A stretch of DNA of 64,000 nt from contig NW_006767435.1 in assembly GCF_000264995.1 (NCBI RefSeq), positions 1,450,935-1,514,934 on the forward strand, in the 5' to 3' direction. The translations under genes and the position numbers were made by a program. Source of the stretch: Punctularia strigosozonata HHB-11173 SS5 (lineage: Eukaryota > Basidiomycota > Agaricomycetes > Corticiales > Punctulariaceae). The notes below the pieces were generated by a model. That model made no database searches. It was not told where the DNA came from and saw nothing but the letters and a program-made list of their open reading frames with translations. Below, piece by piece: positions 14,839 through 27,067 of the stretch; within the stretch, counting starts at the first letter, position 1, and each line of letters opens with the position of its first letter.

Positions 14839-17556
14839 TGCGCGTGACGAGATGGCTGGGCGAAGGGGCATGGATCATGCACATTGCATGATACGACCCG
14901 GAAATGCGGCCGCTGTCCCGACTGCTTCGATCTATCCCTGTCGATTCTGCATGCCATACCGCACGTCCGTGCATGGAGGCCGCGTGGGAATGAGTTGGTC
15001 ACCCCCCCTGGACGCTTTCCCTCCTTGAGAATGCGCCGAACGAGCGTTCAGGGACACGGGGCTAGCACAGCTTACTGCCATTCAATCTCGAGACTCGAGG
15101 ATCCTACTACTGCTACTCGTAGCTCGCGCAATACACTTGGGCTGCGCCGCGCATGGCAATACTCGGCCCATGCCTGCGGCCGTGGTCTTTGATAATACAC
15201 AAACGCTGTTGAGCCCCTCCGAACTCGGCAGCGTCGTTCACATCCCGTCCCACCGCCAGGCTTCCCTGAGTCGCCGAACCTGCCGAAAACGACGGACCAA
15301 GGCGGATGCCGAACCGGACTCAACAGCGAACAGCCACCCGATACGCATCAGGCGGGGCAGGCTATATGCAGCCCCGCGGGGACCTGGCCGCGGGGCGAAT
15401 AGATCGCCGGAGTTGTTTGCAGAAGGTTCGGGATGCGCAAACAGATGAGTAAGACGCACATATGTTTTACTTACTGGATAAGTGCGGCGGGCCGGAGTGG
15501 TGATCCTCGGATGAGACGTTTTTTTTCTTTCTTTCGTTCGCGGCGAGAAAACGGGGCTAAGCTATTGGAGCGAGGACGTGGGACTGGTACGGTGGACGTC
15601 GAAGACGATCGGTGTGGTGCGTGAAAGCCGTTGGACGTCCGGCGACCGCTTTGGCGCGTAAAAGGGTATGCCGTGTGCGTGCACGATGAGACGGGCATCA
15701 AAGCTTGTGGACTGCATAGGCTCGGGGCGGACTCGCGCTTCCTACTTCTGAACGTGGTGCGTGAGACCGACTAACGGGGTCAAGGGGGCTTCGCGATGGC
15801 ATATCGCTCCGGGATCGGCACGCGTAACCATGTCTATATCGAATACAAGGCAGCAGCAGGAAGACGGGCAGGTGGAGTCCTGTTCTGATGCTTGACGACT
15901 GGAGGTGCGATTGACAAGATGCCGGAGACTTGTTGCATGTTGGCTTTCAGGGCGAGGGTCGCTTCCTGGATCTCCTATGGACGTCGGCGGAGACAGTTCT
16001 GCTCATAGAAGTGGTTCGAGTCAGCGGTCCGGGGGATGTGTATTCATCGGTCGACGGATGAATCCAGGATGAGACAGAGTGTTGCGGCGATCTTGGCGAT
16101 GGGGGGTGCCAACGGCAGAAAGAGTTCGCTGAGCTGATTTCGGAGCGGGAAGCTTGAATACGACTTGAACAGCAACAGCGCGCCAGCGCAGCTTGTAAAT
16201 TGCCCCTGGCGTGGAAAGATATACAGCAACCCGTGCCCGAAAGATGGCGAACGCGACCCGGGAGCGCTTGGATGCAAAACGTCTCTAGACGACGTTCCCG
16301 ACTTACTCCGGGCGACAACGCGTGCCGGCAAGGCGGATCGGCAGCGCGAGCGCACGCAACGAGCGCGAAGTCACGTTTGCGCATCGTCTGCTGATTGTGA
16401 GCACACATTAATTACGAGCCACATTGACTCAGCCGCTGACCCGCGTAAGCAACGAAACGCGGGTCGCGTTCTTCTTAATGACGATGCCCCTCGCTGCGCA
16501 ATCGCGGATCTCGAGGAGCGGGTGGCCAGGTACGAGGCATGAGAGTCAACACCGTGAAGCTAGAAGAGTAGGGGCGCGCCGTGAAACCCGGCCGTGGAGC
16601 GCATGCAACTAGGGAGCGGAACGGGTGTGTTCCAACATACAATTCTCTCCTTTGCTGCGGTGGTAATTCCGAATCGGACGTTCGCGAGGATCCGTCGACG
16701 CCGGGAGGAAACGCCAAATAGAATACTGGGCTTTGGACTTTGATCTTTGGGGGGGTCGCAGTCGCGCGGTATGAGCCCGCGACCAATGTCTCTGTTGCGT
16801 GTTAGATGCTCCAGACGTCGGGGCCGGTACGAAGCTATTGCGTTTCAAATAGAGATGTGTCCTTGAATTCGCGTTCGTTCCACGTAGCGCGCGATGTCGA
16901 CGGGCGAGAGAGATGAGCCCCTCGGCATGCAGACACCTCGAGGCGCCTCTTGTCTGATCTCAACTCGTCCTATAGAGCCGCCCCGTCCGACGGATGCGGG
17001 CGAAGGAAAGAGCAGAAGGGCAGGAGATAGCCAGTAGCCAGTGAGATGCGCTGCGATGACGTGCTGAGGATGACTCTAGATCTTGCGAGGCGCGGGTGAG
17101 TGTGAGAGTCTGTAAGATTGGGTCGATCGCTAGCATGCTCGGAAAGGAATGAGAGACTCTTGGATGAAACTACAAAGCTCGGAATAGGGTTAACATGGCT
17201 CGCCACCGTTGATCGAGACCTGGTAATTTTGCTGCGAATAAAGCAGATACGCTCAAGCCGCCTTCGTACGGGACACGCGCCGGCGAAACGCCGTATAGGC
17301 CCGCCCACCTGAGAACGGGCAAGCCGGCTATTATACTGCCATCCGGAAAGCTGCCATTCGGAGGAGCGAGGCAGCTGAGAAATCGGTCAAAGGGGTACGG
17401 GGCCGCGTCCCATGCGTCCCGACCAAGGGAGAAGGAACCGCGCAGAAACCCAAACGCGCCGCGGGCAAGGGCAAAGGGAAAAGGGCGGCACGTGCCGGGG
17501 GCTTACTTAAAGACTTAGTCAGACCAGGCTATTCCCACCCGGACACGCCCACAGCC
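14839..17556. other. Long gene-free stretch upstream of the bZIP gene
   Basis: About 2.7 kb, the longest gap in the window. Open frames here have no recognisable motif and no convincing splice chain. It is probably the upstream control region and 5' leader of the bZIP gene, plus the 3' flank of MDM31. Nothing more can be supported. Confidence 0.45.
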
Positions 17557-18548
17557 ATGCTCCCGTCCTCCTTTTCGAACGCCAATGCCTCTCAGACCCA
17601 GACGACCGTCGGCGCCGCCGCGAACGACCCGCACCCCGGACCGCCGGCGTCGGGCTCGACTTCGATCATGCACAACACCATGCGGCTACGCGAGGAGCCG
17701 CCCACCGTGAACCAGCCCGCGGGCCGCACCTCTCGCAAGCGAAAGTCGCCGGCGACGGCAAGCGACTCGCCGCAAATGTCCGCGGCGACCGCGCAGCAAA
17801 CCCAACCACATCCGCAGCAGCCACCGCAACCACAATCGCAGCTGTCGCAGCAGCAGCATCAGGGCCCGCCGATACACTCGCTGCCGCCGCCGCATACGCT
17901 GATCCAGCCGCACCCGCCGCCGCACATCGGCGCGATGTACGCGTACGATTACACGCCGGGGGGATTGCCGCCACAGTCGCTGCACCCAGCCGCGATGAGT
18001 GGCGCGCCACCCATCGACCCGGGGCACCAGAAGGGGGACGGACAGAGCTCGGACGGCGGAAAGGGCGGACGGCCGCTGAGCCAGAGCAAGCGCGCGGAGC
18101 AAAACCGCAAGGCGCAGCGCGCCTTCCGGGAACGACGAGACCAGTGAGTTATTGTGCTGTCCTCGCGTCTTCCGTTCCACCCCCTCGCCCGGCGCGTCGA
18201 TCTACCGTGCTTACGCTATATACGCGCGACTCTTTTAGGCACGTGAAGAATTTGGAGGCGCGCTCGCAGTTGCTCGACACGGCGCTTGCGTCTGCGGACG
18301 AGGCGAATAGGCGCTGGGAGGAGTGTCGCGCCATCGTCGACCAGCTACGCGTTGAGAATCAGAACCTGCGGAATGAAGTCACGTCACTTCGTCAGGCCCT
18401 TGCGCAACAACAGTATACGGTAGTCAACATGGGCAACGGCAAAGATTCGAATAATCAGTCGGACAACGTGCGGGACGACGATGCGGAAGAACGGGCGGTC
18501 GACATGCTCGTACACGAGCAGCAGTCGCGCGAGAAACAAAAGGACTGA
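17557..18548 (+). CDS. bZIP transcription factor
   Basis: A nuclear DNA-binding regulator. Two exons (17557-18143, 18239-18548) with a 95-bp intron encode 298 residues. The N-terminal half is low-complexity, rich in Gln, Pro and His, with a short basic run TSRKRKSP near residue 60. The basic region SKRAEQNRKAQRAFRERRDQ spans the intron and carries the N-x3-A-x2-R-like pattern NRKAQRAFRER seen in AP-1/Pap1 and related fungal bZIPs. It continues into a leucine zipper (HVKNLEARSQLLDTAL...LRVENQNLRNEVTSLRQAL). Targets cannot be told from the sequence; the Yap-type cysteine-rich region is not apparent, so a redox role is not claimed. Confidence 0.9.
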
Positions 18549-19053
18549 TTCCTTCATTGTCATAAGCCGAAATCGTGCTGTGGCCCGTCGTTAATGTCTC
18601 ACTTTGCTGTGCTTACTCGTACCTTTCTCCCCTTCGTCCACGCATCTTCGTTCATCGCTATACTCTACTTGACTTGTCGATAAACTGTACAGTTTAATGT
18701 CGGTGTGTAGAGAACCGCTTGCTCCCAGGGAGGAAGGCGGATTTTCGTTGTAATATTGAACACTGATGCTGTGTTGGATGGCCCGATGGCCTGCCTTGTT
18801 CCCGGACCGGCGGTTTGGCTTTGCCTCCGCTCGCGACGGGCGCATCCCCCGCTCAGACAATCAGCGGCCCACACAGCGACCAAAACACAATAGAACGTCG
18901 TCGTCGTCGGCCACAGCCTACACAGGGCTTGAGAGGGCCATTACCTCTTGGCTTGTTCTTCTACCACCATATACCACCAACCATCCCCACGCCGAGCGCG
19001 AGTGGCACCAGTAGCGACCAGCACTCACGAGCGCGGACACGAGTGCGACGACG
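18549..19053. other. Intergenic between bZIP and ELL-like genes
   Basis: The 3' flank of the bZIP gene and the promoter/leader of the ELL-like gene. No separate feature was recognised. Confidence 0.4.
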
Positions 19054-22000
19054 ATGCCGCTCCCGACGGACACCCCGCTCTCCCTCCAGGGCTTTGGAGC
19101 CGCCCAGTCCAAGCCGAAGCAAGCTGTGATCGTGCGCATGTCGGCGGAGACGCTCGATGCGCTCGATTCCTTACCGGTGGGCGCTAAGATCGAGTTCCAG
19201 TCCGGCGACGGTTCGACCACCGCTGTGAGTAACCCCAATCCACCCTGACTTTCGTCTGCCACATCTCACGCATGCGCATTCTATGTTCGCGATCCGTGCT
19301 AACAATCGACGCTGCCGCTGTTGCCTTGCACCTCTAGGGCCTCCGCATCGGCGACCGCTTCTTCCCCATCCAGGGTCAGAGCGATACCTCCTCGCACGAT
19401 ATCTACCTCCGCACCGCGCTCGCCAACCGGCAGAACGCGCCCCTCAAGCTCCACGCGTCCGTCAGCGGCCTCTTCCGCGTCCAGCCCCAACTCGACGATG
19501 TCACCACGCGGATCAAGAGCATCAACGACGCGCACGAGCAAAAGCGCAAAGAGCGCCGCGTCGTCATGATCGACGATCCACCGACGGCTACTGCCGCCGC
19601 TGCCGCCGCCGCTGCCAAAACGGGCAAATCGGCGGGCGGCGGCGCGAAGAAGGCGAAGACGGGCGCGGCCGCGTTCTTGAAGCCGAGCAAGCCGACCACG
19701 ATCGGGCACTCGCGCTCGCCGTCGGGGAGCGGGCGCGTGTCGCCGATGCCAGCGCAGGCGCCGACGAGCGCCGCGGCGGCAGCGTCCGGCACCAAGGACG
19801 ACGTCGTGCCCCTGCGGCGCAGGATGGTGCACTGCCTCGCGGTCAAGTCCCGCTCTACGGAGGAGATCATGCGACTGATGGGCGGGAACAAGGACGACGT
19901 GCTCGCGATGCTCAACGAGGTCACTCCTTCCTCTCTCGTTGCTTGCCTCATCCATCTGAACGTTCTTGTCGTGTCGTGTTGTGCGATCAGGTCGCGGAGC
20001 CCGAGCCGGTGCCGAAGAAGAGCGCGGATAAGGCGGCGGGCAAGCTGTGGCGGCTCAAGCGCGCGTCGTGGCTCGACGTACGGCCGTACGAATGGCGCGG
20101 TCTGTCCGAGCAGGAGCGCATCACGATGGCGCGCCAGGCCCGCATCGCGCTCAAAGACCTGAACGTGCCCGAGAGCGACCCTGCGTGGGCTCACATCAAG
20201 TTCCGCACTACGAGCGGCGCGGTTGCGGCGGGAGAACGGGACGCGCTGCCCCCGGCGCCTGCGACCGCGCCGAGGAAGGATGCGGGTGCGTCCAATGCCG
20301 CCGCTGTCGCCGCGAAGAAAAAGCCGCGGGCGAAGGTCGAGGTCGGCACCTCGCGCAGGGCGAACGACGAGCCCATCATGATGAAAGACGAGAGCAGGAA
20401 GGCGTCCCAGCTCACGACGGCGTCGAACTCGACGGTTGGCTCGGGTGTGAGCTTGCTTCCGCCCAAACCGCAGGTGCAAGTGCAGGTGCGGCCGCGGCTG
20501 TCGACGAACGGCAGCAAGGCTAGCGAGGCGCCGTCGTCCGAGCAAGAGGAGGGCGAAATCAAGCAGCCGCAGCCGCCGAAGCCGGCGCGGCGGTTGCCCG
20601 GCTCGGGGTACAAGGCGCCATCGCCGACTACGCCATCGCACTCGCAGACCGGGAGCGGGCGCGGCACCCCGACGCCGGCGCCGACGCAGAACCCGCCGAC
20701 TGGCGTGCCGCAGAAGAGGCTGGGCCCAGTCGACGCGCGGAGCTCAAAGCAGGGCCCGGGAAGGACCGAGAGCCCGTTGGGACGCGAGCGGGAGAAGCCG
20801 GCGCCGCCCATACCGCCGCCCGCGCGGCGGACGGAGAAGGAGAAGGCGGAGAGAGAGCGGGAGCGAGAGAAGGAGGCCCGGGCGGCAGCTAGGGAGGATA
20901 GAGAGAGGAAGGCGCGGGAGGAGGAGAAGAAGGCCAAGGAGGAGGCCAAGAGGGCACGGGAGGAGAAGAGAGCCCAAGAACAAGAGGAGGCAAAGGCACA
21001 GGCCAAGGCCAAGGCGCAAGCGCAGGCCAAGACGCAGGCGAGGGATGAGAAAAGGGAGAGGGAAGAGAAGGCGCGAGTCAAGGAAGAGAGGGAGCGGGAG
21101 CGCTCGAGGGTGAAGGAAGAAACACCGGTTCGCTCCCTGAGGGATGAGCCTCCGCCGCGAGCGAAAACTAAGACCTCTGACTCTCGCTTATCCTTGTTAC
21201 CAAGGCCCAAGCAGGAGGACAAGGAACTTCGGCTCTCCGCGTCCAACACGTCGTTGAAACGAAAGAAAACCGCATACGATGACGATGACGATGACGAGTA
21301 CACGGACACGCCACGAGAACGCAAAAGGGATGCCGCCACCAAACGGCGGAAAACGGGCGAGGCTGCGCCAACTCGCGAGCGGGAGTCGAGGGAGGTGGCC
21401 AATCTAAAGTCCGAGGCGAGGCGGAGAGAATCGTCCCCGAGGGTCAGGGAAAGCCCTGCGCCACTACCGCCGACGTTGAAGCAGGGCAGGGACAGAGACG
21501 ATCGGGATCGGGATGGAGAGCGCAGCAAGCCTAGGGACACGGAACGTGACCGGGACAGGGAGCGCGATCGTGAACGCGAACGCGAACGCGAACGCCGCTC
21601 GACGAGCACCACCAAGTTGCGCCGCCTTGATCACATATACACGTCTTCTTCCGAGTCCGAAAGCGAGTCGCCGCCGACAAAGAAAGCCAAGCCCCATCCT
21701 CCTACCGCGCGCCACCACGATGCGCACGCGCGACGCGCAAAACGCACGCTGCCGACAGACCGTGCGGGGCTCACGAACCTCTACCACAAGCTGTACCCGC
21801 GATATCTCGGCCTTTTCCAGAAGGTCGTCGCGCAGAAGGCGATGGCGGAGCGCGGGCTAAGTGGGTACGACTCTGCGTGGTCGCGGTCGACGTCTGACGA
21901 CGACGACGGGAGCGACGACGGGGAGATGATGGACGCGGAGGAGCTGTACAAGCTAAGTGATCGCTACAGCAAGATGCGCGACGAGATGGAGAGCATTCTG

Positions 22001-22057
22001 AGGGCGTATCATGCACTGGGTGCGGGGAGTAGCGATGGCACGCCTGATTCAGGCTGA
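19054..22057 (+). CDS. ELL-type RNA polymerase II elongation factor
   Basis: ELL proteins suppress pausing of RNA polymerase II. Three exons (19054-19224, 19338-19919, 19991-22057) encode 939 residues. The N-terminal region (QAVIVRMSAETLDALDSL...GLRIGDRFFPIQ...LRTALANRQNAPLKLHASV) and the following winged-helix-like PLRRRMVHCLAVKSRSTEEI are the ELL hallmarks, consistent with fission yeast Ell1. The middle 400 residues are disordered, first Pro/Ser rich, then a long charged helix of alternating Glu/Lys/Arg with many RER and RDRD repeats. The last ~100 residues (NLYHKLYPRYLGLFQKVVAQKAM...LYKLSDRYSKMRDEMESIL) look like the occludin/ELL C-terminal helical domain. Family assignment rests on motif reading only. 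Confidence 0.78.
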
Positions 22058-22376
22058 TCTACGCAGCTCATGAACGTGGAGAGGGACATATTCTTATAGG
22101 GCTTTGTGGACATGCTAATATCGTAAATGTGGTCGTTATCTCGCATGGAACTGGACAACAATGTATTTAATCAGCACTATCTGCTAAGCCAGCAGTCTCC
22201 CCTACATCACATCAAATGGTTTATGAGGTCTATGCCAGCCTCAGGCGACTACACAGTAGCACGTCACCAGCTTCCGGATCACTGTAGGTCTTTCGCCTTG
22301 AACAAGTAATGGCCAACGCCCCACCTGCGTTGGGCCAGCAGTTAGAGGGGAGCGGAAAATTTGCGACCAAGAAGCC
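22058..22376. other. Convergent intergenic region
   Basis: 3' flanks of the ELL-like gene (+) and the methyltransferase gene (-). Nothing else was seen. Confidence 0.4.
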
Positions 22377-24343
22377 TTACTGCTGTCCGTGCTCAAGCCC
22401 AAAGAACTCAGCGACGGCGAGGTAGAAGACACGGAAGCGGAAAAAGGCCTTGCGGCCTTCTTCGGGCGAGAGCCCCTTCGCTATGGCGTCGCGCTCGAGT
22501 TCCGCAATGCCCGCTTTACCTATCCACAGCGAGAACCAGAAATCGGAAATCAGACATACAGAGAACAGGGGGAGCGACGGAGGACTCACGGTAGGCATCT
22601 TGCCGCTTGAGCCAGTGCTCGGACGTACGCTGGTAATGCGTGCCCGGGAGGTACCACGAGCGAACGAGGGTCAGGTCCGATTGGAAGTATAGCTATGCGG
22701 TGGGTCGGTCAGCGCCCTCGCGGGAGAGTTCGACGCCCCAAAGATGTAGGATCAATGCAGGGGTGGGCGCGCGTACGGGCATTCGGATGAAGTGCTCACC
22801 AGTAAATCATGTGAAGCCATTGTTCCGCCTGGAAGGATAGCACATGGATCAGCAACCGGATACGGGGAAGCGCAGGCAGGGAGGGTTTTACGTGCCCGAG
22901 AAAAACGTCTGGGCCATCCATCCGTCGCCCTCCTCGAAATGGTAGGGCGTCGTGCGGTGGCAAAATATGTGCACGAACAAGAGCGCGTCTTCTTGCTCCA
23001 CCGGCGTTCCTACCTCGACCCGTCAGATTGTTTCGTGTGCGTTTCAGACTAGCGAGGAACAAAGATATGTGACATCCGAACGGAGAAATGATACGGAGGA
23101 GCGGGTCCTGAGAGCAAGCGCATTGGAAAGCCTCGGGCTCACCGGTTTTGCCGTCGGATTTTTGAGAAGCCCGCGGCCGGAGCCATGTTGAAACCTTGCG
23201 CAGCAGGGCTTGATAGTTTTTCATGTGCTCGAACATCTGAGGACGACGAGGAAATCATGACCAGCCAGTCGGCTCAGGCGTCACGGAAATGAAGCGTCGG
23301 ATTTAGGAACGGCGTGGACATGCCTCTATGGATAAGATTCTGTCGAAGCTTCGAACAAGAAGTGGTGAGAAGGCATGTTAGCTGAGCGTCCGGTTTGTAC
23401 GGGTTACAAGAAGACAGGAGATGGGAAGGAAAGATAAGAAGGAACTAGGTTCTGGGATAAAGGAGTTGACACTAACTGTTTTGAGCCGGAGAAGTCGAAG
23501 GTGTTGACGTCTGCGGTGATGATCTATATATATTCCACGGATCATATACAGTAAGGGGCCTGACGGTGGTCTGGAACGGCGTGCCGGATGTACCTCGAGG
23601 TTGGTCAGACCACGCGCTTGAGCTTGAGCGTCGATGTGCACTTTCTGGGTGGTGGAGTTGGAGAGACCGGTGATGCGAGACTTGGGGTACTTTTGGGCAA
23701 GATAAAGGGAAAGACTGCCCCAGCCTACGACGGTAAACATACAAGAGTTCAAGGAGGTGCGTGATTGAGGTGAATGTGAACGAAGTCTGACCGCATCCGA
23801 GGTCGAGCACGTCTTGTCCGTCCTTCAGCTGCGCCTTCTCGCAGTAGCTTTCAAGCATAAGCACTTCCGCTTCCTCAAGCGTCTCTTTGCCGGTTGGATA
23901 CAAACAGCACGAATATTTCGCGAACGGCCCGAGGCAGGAGAGCATGAACGCCGTGGAGACCTGCACACATACGCGTTGTTGACATGACGTCAATGATGCT
24001 CTCGAGCGCCCATACACCACAAGCGCCATGGGTCGCGCACCTCGTAATGTTGCTCGTTGGCCTTCTCGGTCAGGTCGGCGATGGTGTCGCGCGCCCGTAC
24101 TCCCTCAATCCACACCATTTTGGCCGCATGATTCGCCTCGAACGAACCGTGGTCAATCTCGCGCAACCGCTGGCGGCACAGCGCGCGTATGACGGGCCGA
24201 AGAACGACATCCGGTACGAGCCCCTGATACCGTCGGATGACGCATATAGTCAGTGGCGGAAGCAAATGTGATATGGCGGAGGTGAGTCTGGCCTTGTCAA
24301 GGAGGTCATAGCCGACCTGCAGGACGGAATCTGATATAGTCAT
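22377..24343 (-). CDS. Cyclopropane-fatty-acid-synthase-like SAM methyltransferase
   Basis: A SAM-dependent methyltransferase of the CFA synthase / coclaurine N-methyltransferase-like class. Ten exons (24343-24041, 23960-23792, 23724-23594, 23523-23477, 23348-23324, 23236-23143, 23009-22896, 22828-22800, 22692-22590, 22519-22377) give 385 residues with all phases matching. The SAM site is VLDLGCGWGSLSLYLA, split by an intron; further family motifs are FMLSCLGPFAKYS, VNTFDF, SIEMFEHMKNY, FVHIFCHR, EGDGWMAQTFFSGGTM and GTHYQRTSEHWL. Two donors appear to be GC rather than GT: GAG|GCATGT after exon 5 and CGG|GCACGT after exon 7; GT alternatives break the conserved frame. The substrate, lipid or amine, cannot be decided. 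Confidence 0.85.
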
Positions 24344-24847
24344 CACTTATAGATGTCCAAATGTGCTCCAAATGTGACTCAAACGGCCGCGTTATAGGAG
24401 AATTTGAGTGGAGGTATAGTGAGCGTTGTGGAGAGGACAGCGCGTTCGTTGCTGCCCCGTTGGCACTGGGCAGCCTGCGAAGGAAACCATGGTCGGGTTT
24501 GATGTAGGTAGCACAGCCGCGCTCAATATCGTCACCGTCGGCCCGGATCGAGATCGGGGATCGGGGGGCATGATGTTCTCACGGATTTGATGCCCCTAGG
24601 AAGGTCTCCACCAAATGGGTCATTTACTCATTGACACCGACATCGTCAGTAGTGCAAAGCTTAAGGATGCGTTGGCATGTATATGATTTCACAAGCAGCA
24701 ACTGCATGAATTGCGCATTCTATCTTGAAATATATGTACGTTTTCACATAGGATATCATCTTCACTCAGGATCACAACAGTGTAATGGGTACTCATTATC
24801 GAATAAAGCGTGGTTGTGAGACACCACGCGATGAGCCAGGCCCGAGC
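24344..24847. other. Intergenic
   Basis: Upstream DNA of the methyltransferase gene and 3' flank of the next F-box gene. No coding signal was seen. Confidence 0.4.
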
Positions 24848-26515
24848 TCAATACCAATCCTCCGGCTCTATATCATCCCCAATAATGTCTTGAGGAGGCA
24901 CCCCCCGGGCCTGCTGCAGTGCGCGGACTCCTTCTATAACTTTCTGCGTTACCTCCGTCGATTCCTCGTATTCCTCGGGATAAGCCACGCTATCGGGGAT
25001 CATGAAGGTGAAGGCTCCCAGACGAGGGAATAGACGGTCGAGGACCGCTGCAAACTGGACAGGGTCCTCATCTTCATCGTCGAAGAACCACGTGTCGAGC
25101 CTCAGCTTCGACAAGCCCGCATTGCCGCGAAACCCTGCAGGAAGGTCCAGGTCATTCATGGACACGAGCCTTGGATCGACCCCGATAGCGAGCGCCGACA
25201 ACGAGCCGCAGCGGAGAGCGAAGGACTTCAGAGAAGCGCCGGACAGCCTAGGATCGTCGTCCCGTTGAACGTCGTAGGTCAACCATAACAGGTTCACGTG
25301 CGTCAACGCCGGACACGAACGGGCCAAACAGTCAATCACGGTGTCCGTCCACACAATTGGTGCGTTGATGACGAGCTTGCGTACCGTGTGGAACTGGTTC
25401 ATCTGCATAAATGGGTCCGCAGTGATGGGTTCCTGCCGTTTACTGCTGATGAGGAAGGCAAGGAGCGAAAGACGGCCCGTTCGGCGCTGCAGAACGTGTT
25501 GCAGTAAATACGACCAGACAGCAGGGGAGTCTGCTCGACCCTGGAAGTCCAGCAACAGCTCTTCAGTGTCCGGGAGGAAGCACGAAAGATAGCTGAGTGT
25601 CGTGATGTGACCCCGCAGGTCAAGGCGACGCACAGTACAGCGGCGACGTTCTGCGGCTAAGACCTCGGGAGGTACCGGCCCCACTCGCGACGGCTTTATC
25701 GCGCGATGTAAGTCAACGACCAGGTGCTGGAGGGCAGGAATCATCCACGCATAGCGAACAAGATGAACCGCGTGAGTCTCCTGATCACCGTGAGCAAAGA
25801 CGTCCTGGCACATGCTGATTTCAAGTGACTGCAAGCTTTCAGCGCTTGAAAAACCGATGATGAGCCCAAGGATCGGAGTGCTGAGGATTGGAGCATGAAT
25901 TTCCGATAATCCACGGGCGCGTACGGCGTGCAGGGCCCGAAAGAAGTGCTCCAAGTCTACGGCGGCATTGGGGTGATTATCATGGTTTTCACGGTCTATG
26001 ATCAACGACTTGAGCTGGGGGGAGAGAAATATCTTCGCCCAACGGGCCGGAAGTTGACCTGGGTTGATATCAAACTGGAGATGTTGAATTCGCGGAAACA
26101 GGAACTGGTTGGGAGAGATGAAGGCAGCGCGAGCATGCAACACTTGGAAAACATCTCCACGGAATCCACCTGGTGGGCGATGTTCGAGATTGAGAGTCCT
26201 GACGCGGCGGCTGTAGTCTTGAAAATGCGTCCATTCTACCTCGGTCGGATTGCGAGAGAACGTCTACACAAGATTCAATAACATACACATGCATGTCAAG
26301 AACCGGCATACCCATGATCCGTCGGCAATAGGTTCATAACACGGGATGGTGCGCAGAACAACATCGAGATCTGTGATGGTCGCCCAGATAGCATCCAACG
26401 CAATCTCAGACCACGTCTTGCACGTCAGGAGACAACTAACAAGGTCGGAGGAAGGCTGGTCCAAGCCCAAAAAAATCCGCTGGACAACTTCATGTATGAA
26501 GAGCGCACGATGCAT
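24848..26515 (-). CDS. F-box/LRR-like protein, intact member of local cluster
   Basis: Two exons (26515-26312, 26263-24848) with a 48-bp intron encode 539 residues. The start ATG at 26515 opens MHRALFIHEVVQRIFLGL, the same start as the two neighbouring relatives. The F-box-like part continues CLLTCKTWSEIALDAIW and LRTIPCYEP; TFSRNPTEVEWTHFQDYSRRVRTL follows after the intron. The rest is an LRR-like solenoid of about 25-residue beta/alpha units (for example LKSFALRCGSLSALAIG) with an acidic C-terminus, EEYEESTEVTQKVIEGVRAL...DDIEPEDWY. The arrangement suggests an SCF adaptor, but the target is unknown. It is the only cluster member here with an undisturbed frame. A longer in-frame start upstream at about 26608 is possible but lacks homology to the relatives. 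Confidence 0.85.
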
Positions 26516-27067
26516 ATCTGCAGTCGTGGCGTCAGAGGCGTGGCCACGGCCCGGGTTATTCGAGGCTTTCTCCTCTGGGTCGTTACGCAACACAAGCCAG
26601 GCCTTCATTGAGTGTCAATATGGCCCGTACACGCAGATAGGCCTGGACTCACTCTCAACGGTAAAATGAGTGGGAGCTTGAGCAGTTCGGGAGATGCGCT
26701 TGTCACCGAAACAGCGAGTAAACGTCGGGGTACTTATGTATATTGGTCCGGTATCAAGGTACTTATGTAGTTGGGGCCGGACACGTGGGCGGGTAACGAG
26801 AGGGACTTCACACGCTGGTCAAGAAGGGTTTGTGTAACCTTGTTGGTCCAACGGCTCGTCGCGATACAAACCCTTGTCCCTAAGACGGAAATACAAGCAG
26901 GGTCTGCACTACTAGCGCTCGATTGGGCGCCCAGTGCCCTATCTCCCCGTCTGCATGGCAACGTCCTCAGTTTTTATGCCGAATACGGACAGAGTCAATC
27001 ACCACAAGACGCACGATGTAAATTGGGAAAACCCTAGGTACATGCGATCATATAACCCGATCCCGCC
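26516..27067. other. Intergenic within F-box cluster
   Basis: Upstream DNA of the intact F-box gene and 3' flank of the broken one. No other feature was recognised. Confidence 0.4.

Noticed and set aside
15137-15448. 103-codon frame in the gene desert
   Set aside because: No motif, no splice partners, and codon choice unlike the neighbouring genes.
20191-21615. Minus-strand frame of 474 codons rich in Ser/Arg/Leu
   Set aside because: It is the complement of the charged repeat region of the ELL-like gene and has no independent motif.
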